Source of the DNA: Enoplosus armatus
Taxonomy: Eukaryota; Chordata; Actinopteri; Centrarchiformes; Enoplosidae
Assembly (NCBI RefSeq): GCF_043641665.1
Contig: NC_092186.1
Coordinates: forward strand, 22,793,501 to 22,857,500
Reading direction: 5' to 3'
Length of the DNA stretch: 64,000 nucleotides
In this document: positions 13,212-25,359 of the stretch, piece after piece
Layout: each line of letters begins with the position of its first letter
Numbering within the stretch: position 1 is the stretch's first letter
Notes under the pieces: generated by a model
The model's database searches: none
What the model was told of the DNA's origin: nothing
What the model saw: only the letters and a program-made list of their open reading frames with translations
Made by a program: the position numbers and the translations under genes

Positions 13212-13530
13212 TAAAAGGGTAGTCAGACATTTTGGGAAATGTGTTTATTCACTTTCTTGTCGAGATGTAAACGAGAAGATTGATACCACTCTGATGTCTG
13301 TAATGCTAACTATTAAGCTAACGCTAGAGCTAGCAGATCATTGGTGCTAACTATTAAGCTAACGCTAGAGCTAGCAGATCATTGGTTTAACTTACTGTAG
13401 ATTGGGAGCGGCGGGCAACGGCTAGCTGTCCGAAAGGAAAATAAAAATCCCCCTAACGAGTTAAAAGCACCTCTTAAATTCGCTAATTATCTCATTATAT
13501 CTTGTTTGTTTCATCCGTGCAGTTGTGCAA
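13212..13530. repeat. Copy of the 'gctaagctaa' teleost miniature element, with internal duplication
   Basis: The left arm 'agtcagacattttgggaaat' and the following 'gaagattgataccactctga' parallel the fuller copy at 19554-19977. Inside it a 41-base unit is repeated exactly in tandem at 13305-13345 and 13346-13386. The right end is not clear. Confidence 0.55.
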
Positions 13531-14454
13531 GGCCCTTATGCAACACTTAGATTAGCTGGCGTGAGAGTTGTATCAATCGGCTCCCTCTCTGAAAAACAAT
13601 AAGCACATTTTCTCAAGACGTCTTCATAAAAGCGCCAACCAGACACCTTTCCGCGTCTCCCAGATTTTTGGCAAGAGCCGCGAAATAGCCGCAGCCCAAA
13701 TGTGAAGCACAATTTTCGGCGCAGCAGTGGAAACTGTTAGCGGAGGTTAGCTTCAGTTAGTACGACTTAGCTAGCTGCCTAAATCGACAAAGGACGTTTT
13801 CAGCAATCCAGGGATTCAGAATGATCAGTATTTAACCTATATGTATATGTATATAATTATATAAATGTATTCGGAGTATATTATTTTTTACAGCTTCTAT
13901 TTCAATGGTGTATTTAATTACTTCTGACGACCTCGTAGTGTCGACTTGTAGCATTAGTCGCTTTTCCTCCCTTCAAGCTACCTGTACACATCTTAATGTG
14001 CTGGACTAATGGTACAACTTTAGCTGTAAAATATATGATAAAATCGTGCTCTTGCAGAAAAAGTGATATTGTTATTTTTATTGTATTGTGTATATATTTG
14101 ACATTGTATTTTTGTGTCTCTGGTGGACTAAGCTGTGTTCATGATTTTTGGTGTTTTTTTTTTTTAAGGTACTGAACGTCGCATGGTCAAAAGCTTTACT
14201 GACATAAACAAGGCTCTCTCTCATCTGCCTTTGTATTTGATATTTATGTGTAAAAAGACTTATTTTGCAATGTATGCTCGTTTGTTCGTCACCCTGTTTC
14301 TCCAATAGACAGAAGACTGCATCGGTCATGGTTTTCTCCAGAGGACTTAAAGGAAGACAGTGATTCAGTTTGGTACACTTCCACATTGTGTGTTTCGTAG
14401 AATATATAGGCCAAAAATGTCAAATTGTTATCTGCAGTCTTGTTGCTTAAAACA

Positions 14455-14460
14455 AATAAA
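14455..14460 (+). terminator. Candidate poly(A) signal AATAAA for syde2
   Basis: Canonical hexamer 2.65 kb after the syde2 stop codon. A second one at 15180-15185 is an alternative. Confidence 0.4.
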
Positions 14461-17400
14461 AATATGATGCAAAAACAAAAGAAACTGAAGTTGCAAAGTG
14501 AAATCCAGTTGCTTGAAAAGGAATTACCCGGTAAGACGGACATTTGGTGTAAGGTTTGCTTTTTTTTAATTTATATATTTTGCATTTTATTGCCCCCCCC
14601 CCCCTGCATGCGTATCTGTTCGCGCTCCCGCTGCTTCATTTTGAAGCTGGTGCTGTCAGTCTGAGCGGGTCCGGTGAAAGTGAGTTTCAGCAGGGTTCCT
14701 TGCAAACCATCTGTCTGCCCGGGCAACACTGAAAACAACCAGGTCCTCATTTACAGCACAGAAACTAACGTGGAGCATCACCTGCAGTTTGATCCCATTT
14801 AGATTTTACTTGAAATTTGAAAGTCTTCAGATGCTGATGTGGATTTTCTGCCCGCAAACACTTCAAAGATCTAGTTTGACTGAGAGTGTTACTGACTCTT
14901 CCAGTAGTCGTTCCTCAGCTGTGGCTGGTTTTACACATTAGGTACTCTTCAGGCACTCCCGTCTGTTTCAGCATCCTCTCATCCTCCCACCTTCTCACCC
15001 CTCTGTCACAGAATATATCAGCAAACGCCTTCGTCATTTTTTGTGTGTGTTACATCTTGGATGGTTCATCTTGTCTGTCTTGTCCTCTTTGTCCTTTTGG
15101 AGAGACAACGTCACATGGAAAGCATCACTAGACAAGACAGAAAATTGCTTTGTATTGATCCTGAGAAATGTATGGTCATAATAAAGTATATTATTTTACA
15201 TTCACGCGTGGACTGTGCGCCTTTTTTTGCTAGAGACGGAAAGTCCATCACTGGCTCTGGGATTCAGCTCTAATGTGCCAAAGAGCTATTTAAGCTTTAT
15301 CTCAGAGACGTTTCCTTATTTTTTTACTACATAAATAGTACATTTTCCACAAAACAGTCAAGGTTTTATTTGCAATATCAGCTTTCCTTCACACTGACTG
15401 TACTTTTGAATGACCAGAACTGCAACTACGCAGATCTGATTATTCAGCTGCCGGAACCTAAAAATACACAATTTCTGTGCTAAAGAATACCAAAATATCT
15501 CAGAACAGTAAATCTTTAGTGCACAGCCTTCTCACTCCTATGCACATGGACAAGCCTGGAATTCATTCATAAAAAAAAAACTTTGTTATGGCAGTTTTTT
15601 TTTCTCTATAAAAACACATGTGGTATGCTGCATGTGGCCCAGTAATCGTATCACTGTTGTTGAAATGACTTGACACTGTAGCCGCACTTTCCCAAACTAT
15701 TCTAAACACTGAAAACCATTGGGGAAAGGTGAACTTAACCTCAGGAAACTGGACTCCGTTGTTTTGTAGACTCATCTCTTTGCTGTGGGAGCTTTTGTAA
15801 CTCGGCCTCAGCAGAGAACAGATAAATAAATTGGGGAATTGCCCTTGTTGGCTTGTGGGAATCTCCCAGAACGACTTCCAGCTTCAGGGACATTCCCAGG
15901 ACGCAGCTGCATTTAGCCGGCCAGTAAAATCCACTGCTGGAAGGCTGCAGTTTCACTGTGGCTCCAAAACACCCACATTACCAGGAGCGCTCGTGAGATA
16001 TATGCAATTAACCTAAAGTTAGAACGGCGTGTGGCACAGGTAGTACTCCAAAGCCGTTTGCTGAAACAGTTAAATGTCATTTTAACGCGGAGTATTTTTT
16101 CCAAATTGAGATCTACAATCAGAGACGTGAAAATTGCGGCTCCAGCCGAGGTGATACACATCTCTGGCAGTTAGCATGAGAAGTCAGAGTAGCCGCGGGC
16201 CTTTCAGCACTAAATGGTTTTAAGCTTTGTTTGATGTCACTGCTGTAGGTTCAAGTCATGTTTTTTATGGCCGCCTTGAACAGGTATGATAAAGCTTTAG
16301 GGTACAGATACCTACACATACCTGCCAGCGGCCTGCAGCCCTGTTTTATACCCCCACTGGAAGTAAAAGAGAAAAAAACACATCTACCTGCACTAAACCC
16401 CCGTAAACATTCAGACTGGAATTTTGTGGAGATGGAGCCAAATATTTCACTGACAGTTAAAAAAAAAAAATGTACAGGATTTATCAACACAGCGAGTAAT
16501 GTCCTTCTCAGTCAAGTTATTTTGGGTCTTTCACAATGGAAAATGATTCACTCAATGTGTAATATTTATTTCTAACATTTCAAATTCCACCCCAAAACAT
16601 CTGGAAGAAAGGCTCTATGTTCAGACTCAGGTGCTGACTGTAAACGTGCCGAGTGCCTATTTTAAAAGCACTTCATCCACGTTTGGCTGGCAAAGCAGTT
16701 CTCTCAGTCCCAATAAAAGCAAGAGTGAAATCCCATATGACGAGGGAGGTAGACTTAACACGGAGCCTGTTTGGATAGTCAGGGTCGCCACTTGATATCA
16801 GGCCGTCTGTCGGAGTGAACCGGGCCAAACTTTTGTTCATTTCTAATTTGGGAGAGAGACGAGATATGGGTCTCTTTGGGTAAACATCCTTGACAGCCAC
16901 CTGCATGTGAAACCAGACCTTTTCTCCCCTTCTTCTTCTCCCCCCCCCCTGCTCCCTTAATCGCCGCTGACCTTTGAGTCAGTATCATCACGGCCGCAAG
17001 TCAACCAGCCAACCGAGCACACAAACACACGGCCTTTGTTTCTTTTCTTTTTTTCCGTCTCTCGGTATAGTGCAGCATTAACCATGACAATAAAGACTAG
17101 TGAGATGAGACGTCATAGCAGACATTTAAAATCGTCCGTCTGACATTAAAGTAAAGCTGGTTGGTGGTGTCAAACTAAAATGTTTCATGATTTATTTTGG
17201 TGAACTGCAGCGTTTCGAGTATGCAACACATTTGTCTGCTGCGGCGACAGATCGCACAGCATGTCGTTTTCAGATTGTGTTTCCCATGTGAAATGTTCAA
17301 TGAGGGAAGCGGAAATGTTTGCTCTCTCAGCTCCGGGTTTATCAAGAAGTGGTGTCAGGTGTGTGTGGTCAAGGTCTCATCTTAAAAAAAAACAGAAACA

Positions 17401-19553
17401 CACACACTGACAAAGAACCAGAAGGCTCTTCAGAAAGGAAATAGAGGATCAAATGATTTTACATCCAAATGTGCGACAATGTGTAAAAAAATAAATAAAT
17501 ATATATATATATATATACAATTTTGCACATAGCATGCATGTGTGTGTAAGCATACTTGTATTGTTTATTTATCTATTCAGATACCCTTGTAGGCCTTTAG
17601 ACCGCAATCAGGTGATGAGTCCGTTGAAAACACCTCCCGCCTCTGACCACCTTCCTCCTGACAGGCCTTTGCTGTTTGTTAGTAGCCTACTTCAGTCTCT
17701 GGAGTTTGTAAGTTGAGCTGATGATGGGCCCATAACAAGGGTGGACACAGTGGATACTTCAACTTCCTAGCTCAAAAAAAAACAACAAAAAACTGAAACA
17801 AAACACTGATTTCTGTCACCCCAAAGTGAATGAAATGAAATTAACCGCTGTAACACTTTGGTACCTTTTGGGTTTGAAAAGCGCTGGTCCTTCTGCAAAT
17901 GCAGAGTCTATTGAGAATTTGCCAGTTAGCCATGTATGACTTAGTTCTCATCCTTTCACTTTTCAGACTTCTTGTCACCTACAGTCACTCCACGTTGTGT
18001 TTGCTGGTGTTATCGTGTGCTGTAGCAGATTTTGCGTGGATGAGTTTGGTTTCAATTAGCAGGTATGCCGACCAAGCGGACAGCGTCCCACAAACTTGAT
18101 ATACCGCTTTGAAGGCCCCGAAAACATCTTTTCTCAATCACCGAGCGACGTGGTCCTGCAATTTTGTCCGCCCGGTGCAGAGTAGTTTTGGTTATTTCAA
18201 AAGTTATTTCTGTGTTTGTTGAGGGCTGTTGCTTGAAGAGGGCGAGGGCCAGCTGGAAAAGGCTGACGTCACGTCTTTCAGAGCACGATCAGAATTCGAC
18301 AGCGTTTGAATCAACGTTTGACCACTTGTTGGTAGGTTGCCTGCTTACGTTGGTAGGCCACTATCAATCAAATCAGGTAAAACACCCACAAGAAGAAGAA
18401 ATTAGCTGAGTTTGTGACCGTTAAACTGTCAATTAATAATAACCAAGGACATATGCTCATAACAAGGATTACCGTAGCGTACATGTCATTTGGTGCAAAT
18501 TACAAAGTCATATTCAGCGCTTTCAGTCCTTTTGTAAATCTTTCATTGGACGTGTTCTGAGAGGCTCAGGTTGGTTAATGTTCCTCAGTACATACTACCT
18601 ACCTGGGAACCTTTACACAGTGACCCTGGGCACACATTCCATACATGCAGTGCCCTTCAATAGGAGGGCTATTAAACACATTTTACCAAGGTCCATGCCT
18701 TCCTGATGTGTTTTTTTTTTTTTTTAGGGGGGGGGGGGTCTTTTGTTCCCCTACGCTCCAGCCCCTGTACTTGGCAGCTCATCTGAGGGCCTCAGGGCAG
18801 ATCTCTTGACGCACCGCTGACAGATCCGCCTGTTCTGGACCGCAGCGATGATTTGAGAGCAGACCAGAGGAAAGGGGGGGGGGGGGGGGGGGAGAAGATG
18901 AGGAGAGAGCGAGAGGTGAAAGTGAAGAATGGAGGGAAGGAGAACACAGGAGGAGCGGCGCTTCAGATCCTCAGGGGCTGGGCCTCACACAACGTAGGCC
19001 CTCTCCTCTCTCCTCCCTGCCTCTTCCCTCCTCCACCTCCATTGCTCTGTCACTCAGGACTAGACTATTTCATTTTAATAAGGCTAATCCCTCCTAGAGG
19101 TAAGCTGCTCATCACCTCTCCCCCCTCCCGCTCCTCCAGACGAGAGCAATCTCCTTTCAGCGTGAGGACAGGGTGAGGGTGAGGGTTTGCTCCGCTTGAT
19201 AGGAGAGAAAAATGTGAAAGGTGAGACTAAAAAGAGGCCTTGACAGCAGCTGTGGTCGGGCTCACTGAGAAGATTTGGGCCTCCGTGGTTTGATAAACTT
19301 GCAGGTGGCGCACCTTTTGTAGCGATTCATCCCCCATCCTCCGACCAGCCTGTAACATCACGCTGATATGAGGCGCGGTGATAACTTTGTTCTCCACAGA
19401 GGAAGTGGAGTGACACAGTTGGTATTTTAGTGTATGCTATCGCCTGCCTCCTGTCAGCAGAGCACTCTCCAGCTGTCAGCAGTAAAACTTAGTTTGCCTG
19501 CTGCTTCAGGGGTCTTCTCGATGCTGGCAACCGGCTACGATAGCCTCTTTTCT

Positions 19554-19977
19554 TAAAGTGGTAGTTCCAGATTTTGGGAACTACGCTCATTCGCTTTCTT
19601 CTTTCTGAGAGTTGGATGGGAAGATCGATACCACTCTCATGTCTGTAGCTCAGCTAGCTTAGCACAAACACTGGCAACAGGATGAAACAGCTAGCTTGGC
19701 TCTGTCCAAAGCTAACAACATTCACCTACTAGCCCTCCTACAAGCTCACTAATTAACATGTTCTTTAAATCCTAGACATTTCGAAGCGTAAGAATGACAC
19801 AGGGTTATGTGCCGGACTATTTCTGGCTTGGTTTCAGGCCTTTGTGCTAAGCTAAGCTAACTGGCTACTGGCGATATTCATATTCAACAGACGGATGTAA
19901 GGGTGTCAATCTTCCCATTTAGCTCTCGGCAATAAAGCAAATAATCACATTTCCCAAAATGTAGAACTATTCCTTTC
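19554..19977. mobile_element. Miniature inverted-repeat element, fairly complete copy
   Basis: The left arm 'agtggtagttccagattttg' and right arm 'caaaatgtagaactattcct' are imperfect inverses over about 25 bases. The interior has 'gaagatcgataccactctca' and 'gctaagctaagcta', both also present in fragments at 1551-1692 and 13212-13530. It has no coding capacity. This is a repeat I recognise from many perciform introns; its superfamily is not evident here. Confidence 0.65.
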
Positions 19978-20425
19978 CAGCAAAAAAAAAAATATGTGTG
20001 ACCTTCTTACAAACAAATTAACTTTATTTCATGGAAGAAAAGTTATGTGCAATCTGCCATCACTGACGACAGCAAGTAAAAAAAAAAAAAAAAACGGTTC
20101 AGAGTTTCCATGGTCATAGGAAAAGCCTTGAGGGTTTTTTACACGTTTGCTCTGATAGTTAGTTTCTGATAGTTTAGATGACAGATCCCACTCTGAAGGA
20201 ATTGCATCCCGGTCTGGGTTTATGCCAAGATATCGTATGATTTCCAATTTCCAGTGCTATTCATCCCCCAGCCACAGTTGCTGATGGACTGAAATCACAG
20301 CACCTGAACCTGAATTGCTCCGGCAGAAATGGTGTAAATATTTCCACAGGGAAGTGCCTTCTTTTGATGTGGATCAGGCGGTAGAGCCTGAGTGAGAAGC
20401 CCTTGCTCAGAATAATAACAAATTA

Positions 20426-22062
20426 CAGTGCATCCGGAAAGTATTCACGGCGCTTCACTTTTTCCACATTTTGTTATGTTACACCCTTATTCCAAAATGG
20501 ATTAAATTAATTTTTTTCCTCAAAATTCTACACACAACACCCCATAATGACAATGTGAAAAAAGTTTTTTTGAAATTTTTGCAAATTTATTGAAAATAAA
20601 AAACTAAGAAATCACATGTACATAAGTATTCACAGCCTTTGCCATGAAGCTCAAAATTGAGCTCAGGTGCATCCTGTTTCCACTGATCATCCTTGAGATG
20701 TTTCTGCAGCTTAATTGGAGTCCACCTGTGGTAAATTCAGTTGATTGGACATGATTTGGAAAGGCACACACCTGTCTATATAAGGTCCCACAGTTGACAG
20801 TGCATGTCAGAGCACAAACCAAGCATGAAGTCAAAGGAATTGTCTGTAGACCTCCGAGACAGGATTGTCTCGAGGCACAAATCTGGGGAAGGTTACAGAA
20901 AAATTTCTGCTGCTTTGAAGGTCCCAATGAGCACAGTGGCCTCCATCATCCGTAAGTGGAAGAAGTTCGGAACCACCAGGACTCTTCCTAGAGCTGGCCG
21001 GCCATCTAAACTGAGTAATCGGGGGAGAAGGGCCTTAGTCAGGGAGGTGACCAAGAACCCGATGGTCACTCTGTCAGAGCTCCAGAGTTCCTCTGTGGAG
21101 AGAGGAGAACCTTCCAGAAGGACAACCATCTCTGCAGCAATCCACCAATCAGGCCTGTATGGTAGAGTGGCCAGACGGAAGCCACTCCTTAGTAAAAGGC
21201 ACATAGCAGCCCGCCTGGAGTTTGCCAAAAGGCACCTGAAGGACTCTCAGACCATGAGAAACAAAATTCTCTGGTCTGATGAGACAAAGATTGAACTCTT
21301 TGGTGTGAATGCCAGGCGTCACGTTTGGAGGAAACCAGGCACCGCTCATCACCAGGCCAATACCATCCCTACAGTGAAGCATGGTGGTGGCAGCATCATG
21401 CTGTGGGGATGTTTTTCAGCGGCAGGAACTGGGAGACTAGTCAGGATAGAGGGAAAGATGAATGCAGCAAAGTACAGAGACATCCTGGATGAAAACCTGC
21501 TCCAGAGCGCTCTTGACCTCAGACTGGGGTGACGGTTTATCTTTCAGCAGGACAACGACCCTAAGCACACAGCCAAGATATCAAAGGAGTGGCTTCAGGA
21601 CAACTCTGTGAATGTCCTTGAGTGGCCCAGCCAGAGCCCAGACTTGAATCCGATTGAACATCTCTGGAGAGATCTGAAAATGGCTGTGCACCGACGCTTC
21701 CCATCCAACCTGATGGAGCTTGAGAGGTGCTGCAAAGAGGAATGGGTGAAACTGCCCAAAGATAGGTGTGCCAAGCTTGTGGCATCATATTCAAAAAGAC
21801 TTGAGGCTGTAATTGCTGCCAAAGGTGCATCAACAAAGTATTGAGCAAAGGCTGTGAATACTTATGTACATGTGATTTCTCAGGTTTTTTATTTTTAATA
21901 AATTTGCAAAAATCTCAAATAAACTTTTTTCACGTTGTCATTATGGGGTGTTGTGTGTAGAATTTTGAGGAAAAAAATGAATTTAATCCATTTTGGTATA
22001 AGGCTGCAACATAACAAAATGTGGAAAAAGTGAAGCGCTGTGAATACTTTCCGGATGCACTG
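20426..22062 (+). mobile_element. Tc1/mariner-type DNA transposon with long inverted repeats
   Basis: The element is bounded by TA dinucleotides (20424-20425 and 22063-22064), the usual Tc1 target duplication. Terminal inverted repeats span about 20426-20642 and 21845-22062. Read by eye the two arms differ at about a dozen positions, roughly 95% identity. Ends are 'cagtgcatccgg'. Between the arms lies one transposase frame in the + direction, interrupted by a single stop. Length of about 1.64 kb is normal for fish Tc1 elements. Confidence 0.95.
20804..21844 (+). pseudogene. Tc1 transposase with one in-frame premature stop
   Basis: The frame opens at ATG 20804 and reads 242 residues to a TGA at 21530-21532. 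The same frame then continues without a break to a TAG-free end at the TGA after 'GASTKY' (about 21842-21844 region). The N-terminal part has paired helix-turn-helix DNA-binding motifs ('KISAALKVPMSTVASIIRKW'). The DD34E catalytic residues are all present: Asp159 in 'LWSDETK', Asp250 in 'FQQDND' just after the stop, and Glu285 in 'NPIEHLW', with 34 residues between the last two. The stop codon is followed by CGG and sits where an arginine CGA codon is plausible, so CpG decay is a likely cause. As it stands the product would lack two catalytic residues. Confidence 0.93.
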
Positions 22063-22554
22063 TATATTTTTGTAGAAGAGCTTAAGAAGTACTTTACAAA
22101 AGGACATATTCTTTTGAAACATTCAAAAGAGTTGATACTGCAGATGAGCCTGAAAGTTCATTTCATGACCTTGAAAGATCTTTAATTAGTCTTGACTCAA
22201 GGTTTACTTACTAGCTTTTTTCTAGAGCTCTCAATTGCATATCAGTCGTCATCAGTAGATGAAGTTTGCTTCCTGAGCAAAACATGTGCAAAGCAACAAT
22301 CCCTTGAAAGAATACACACATCTACAGTAAGGTTTGACAAAACAATGTTGACTAAAGGTCTACTTGCTAGGTTTTTAAAAAAAAAAAGAGCTTTCAACCA
22401 CCTCTCATGATTTCCATCAGTGGATGGAATTGGTCATGTCCCCCTCCGGATGACTTATATTAACGCTGGTGACCTGTGACTTTCAAATCTCAGTTTGACC
22501 AACACTTTGGTTTCTGACCAGATACTTGCAAAAATAATGACATTCCCAAGCGCC

Positions 22555-22690
22555 TCAGTGAGATAATTAGCACGTGCTAGCATGCTAACAAGCTACACCA
22601 AGATGGTGAGCATGGTAAATATTATCCCTACATAACATCACTGTGTTAGCATTGAGTGAGCTACCAACATGATGGTAGCATGATAGTAGT
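22555..22690. repeat. Interspersed repeat fragment with 'gcatgctaac' motif
   Basis: The stretch 'gctagcatgctaacaagcta' and 'accaagatggtgagcatggt' resembles part of the repeat family at 4640-4870. It ends before a C run at 22690-22703. Boundaries are approximate. Confidence 0.4.
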
Positions 22691-24978
22691 AACCCCCCCC
22701 CCCCCACACACACGGACGGTACTTTGGGAGGGGCTGGTAAAATGACAGGAATCCAAACTGTTGAGAGCTTTGAAATTAGAAAATGAAAAGGAGTCAAGAG
22801 GGAACATTCCTCAGCAGTGCCCTGGTCACCTGATCTCTTATGAGGTCAAGGGTCAACTAATGAAACCTACCACCAGCCTCTCAGAGGTTTAAAAGAGAAA
22901 CAGCTTTGCGGTTTACAGCGATGAAACGTAGCCTGACGATTGAACTGGGGACAATTTTAGCAACTCAGGTTGCGGTTGAGGTTAAAGGAAGATGCTGATT
23001 GAGTTCTTTCCGAAGACGAAGAAATGCTTTTTTTGTTTTTTTCACTCGATGCAAACGTTCTGCTCTGATGGCCCGAGAAAAGAGTCTGAACAACTTCTCG
23101 AAGGCGACCACTTGACTCAGTTCTTGCCCTTGTCGTGCAGCAAGTTCCATCTCCTGCAGGACCTGCGACGTTGTGCTGCGCTTGTGTGTTGTGCTGTCTC
23201 TCCGTCTGCAGCTGGGGCCCAACATGGATGACTGTGTGTGAAATGTGCAGGGTGCCCCCATGTTGGGAGATTTAGGCAGCAGACCCTCGCACCACCTCAC
23301 CCCACCTAACGCCCTCCCCAGCAGGAGCAGCTAAGAGGCCAGCCAGAACAATGCCAAGGGAATGGCTTAATTCGCCAGGCCAGATTTACAGCCCCTCCCG
23401 CCCAGCACCTGCTCACATTGTTTCCCCGGATTTGGCTTGAAAACTTTCAAGAATTGGTGATAAAAACTGGACTGCGGGCAATCCATCCTATGCAGACACC
23501 CCCCTTGGTTAAAGATTTCTTTTCATGTTTGGGAAATCTCTCAGACTTAGATGAAGAAATCAACAGAGGAAACTCTGACATCATGAATACCCGTAATGCC
23601 AGGCGGGTCACTGGGTTTATGGCTGTGCTGTTGCCCATTGTCCAGAGAAGTGTTAAAGAAGTGTGAGTGCTAAGCGGCAGGGCTTATGTCTCTGCATAAT
23701 ATGTCTGTGGAACTTCAAATGCCACGAGTGTTTACGTTGCATGCAAGCTTACTCAATTGCACAACATTCTTTGCATCAGCCATTACAATAATAACTAACC
23801 AGCGAGGGTAAAGGCACTCCCCGTGTGTGCGTGTGTGTGTGTGTGTTGGTTTGCAGGAGGCACATTCCTGAGCTGGCCTGCGAGAAAGTGAGAGGCTCCG
23901 GAGAGGAGAGAGGGACTGCAAAACAGAATTCCCGGAAAAGGTTGAGGAGGGGATGACTGGAGAGCGGAGGCCCCTTTTGTCACCCGGGCCTTGTTGGTGC
24001 CTAAGGGGCCATATGGACGCCTGCCTCTGTGCACCCTCACATCAGCCCATTCTTCACCCTCCTCCACCCCCTCTACGTCCACGTGCTCGAGTCGTGGCCA
24101 GCTTTCTTCTGTTGAGGGGAATCGACTCTGTTCTCCGGCATCTTTTTCTTCTCTCTCACTATCTCCTGCCTGCTAATATTCAAGTACTTGTATTGCTGTT
24201 GATCATCTGTTCTCCCAGCCCTCTCTCTACTCTCTCTTCCCCTTTGAGGCTTCTCCGACACAGGGTGGCAATAGACAGCTGCCCCTATATTATGCAGCGA
24301 CCCCCCCCCCCCTTCCCTCCCTCTGTCCCTCCATACTGGCTGTCAGTTGTGACTATAGGTTTGCTGGGCTGCTCTTGACCTGAGGTGGACCCAGCACTCT
24401 GAGGCGTCCTTATTTTATCCCCGTGAAGGAGCGAAACTAATGGAGTCCGGAGAGCTGGAGAGGTACTCGTTGCAACAAACTGCACCCTCAGAAATGCTGT
24501 GAACAATGCGATAGAGGTAAAATTTAGAAAAACCTTTCCCTTGTGGCAAAAGAATCTGATTGAAATGACTGAGGAAACCACACTTTTTTAGCCGCAGAGC
24601 TACTTGTCGGCGTGAACAGTACTTCACTGCTCTCTCGTTCCTGCTGACAAAGTTTCGAGGCCCCTCGTTCAAGTGCAGTCCCCTGCAATGTCTCACAAGG
24701 GATTGGCAACAATCGACAACGGCTAGCCGGCACTATATATGGCAATTGGCAGGTGATGCTGCTTCACATCTAGAGGCAACATGTAATCTCCACCTACTCC
24801 TGAGGGGAATATCTGTCTCTTTAGCTGCTAGATGCTCCTCAGTGTTCACCAGCTTGTTGTCTGTGAGGTGTTTGGTGCTGGGCAGGTAGTGAATAGTGGG
24901 TTTTTTTGGAGCCCGTGGCTCTCTGAATAAAACATTTCTTTATCAATAGCACACAAGATGGGCAAAATACAAAATGTA

Positions 24979-24984
24979 TTTATT
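24979..24984 (-). terminator. dnai3: Candidate poly(A) signal of dnai3
   Basis: TTTATT on the + strand is AATAAA on the coding strand, about 375 bases after the dnai3 stop codon at 25360-25362. It is the first clear hexamer in a plausible place. Confidence 0.5.
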
Positions 24985-25359
24985 TACTAAAATGACTTCC
25001 TGCCAAGGTCAGATCCTCGAGGTATTCCAAACTGTATCCTCAGGGAGCGGTGGTGAAGAGGGCGCTAATGGATGGCATTACCCAGTAACTAGATCTCAGA
25101 TGGCTGGATGAAAAAGAATCCATCGGTGACCCTGAAGCCCGAATGTTGATGGCCTAATCATTTTACAAAAATGCTCACTGTATAGAAGTAGTACATAGAT
25201 CGCATTTCAATAAAAACAGTTAACGCATAAGTAGTTATGACAAATATTGTGCAAACTGCAACAACAACGAACCAAATCAATCAAATTTATAACAAAATAA
25301 ATAAAAATGACGCGAAAACCTGTTTTGCAATTTGTCTGTGTGTGTGTGTGTGTGTGATA

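Larger units (their letters stand above)
11810..15200 (+). other. syde2: Probable syde2 3'UTR
   Basis: No splice-compatible coding sequence follows the stop at 11809. Candidate poly(A) signals AATAAA are at 14455-14460 and 15180-15185, so the 3'UTR may be about 2.7 or 3.4 kb. It includes an ATT repeat at 12718-12742, a repeat copy at 13212-13530 with a 41-base tandem duplication, and AT-rich sequence around 13840-14100. The choice between the two poly(A) signals is open. Confidence 0.5.
15201..24960. other. Intergenic region between syde2 and dnai3
   Basis: Apart from the Tc1 element at 20426-22062, I see no supported gene in these 9.8 kb. Open frames are short and lack recognisable domains or splice-consistent partners. 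The region contains G or C runs (18874-18892, about 18726-18738 and 24300-24312), an AT repeat near 17500, a TG repeat near 23825-23845 and repeat fragments at 19554-19977 and 22555-22690. Conserved regulatory elements cannot be recognised without comparison. Confidence 0.6.

Noticed and set aside
20804..21844. Tc1 transposase read as two separate genes
   Set aside because: The two open stretches are in the same frame and split only by one TGA, and the catalytic triad spans both. It is one broken gene.
23953..24378. 141-residue open frame on the + strand
   Set aside because: It is leucine/proline-rich from C/T-rich sequence, contains a C run and has no domain or splice support.
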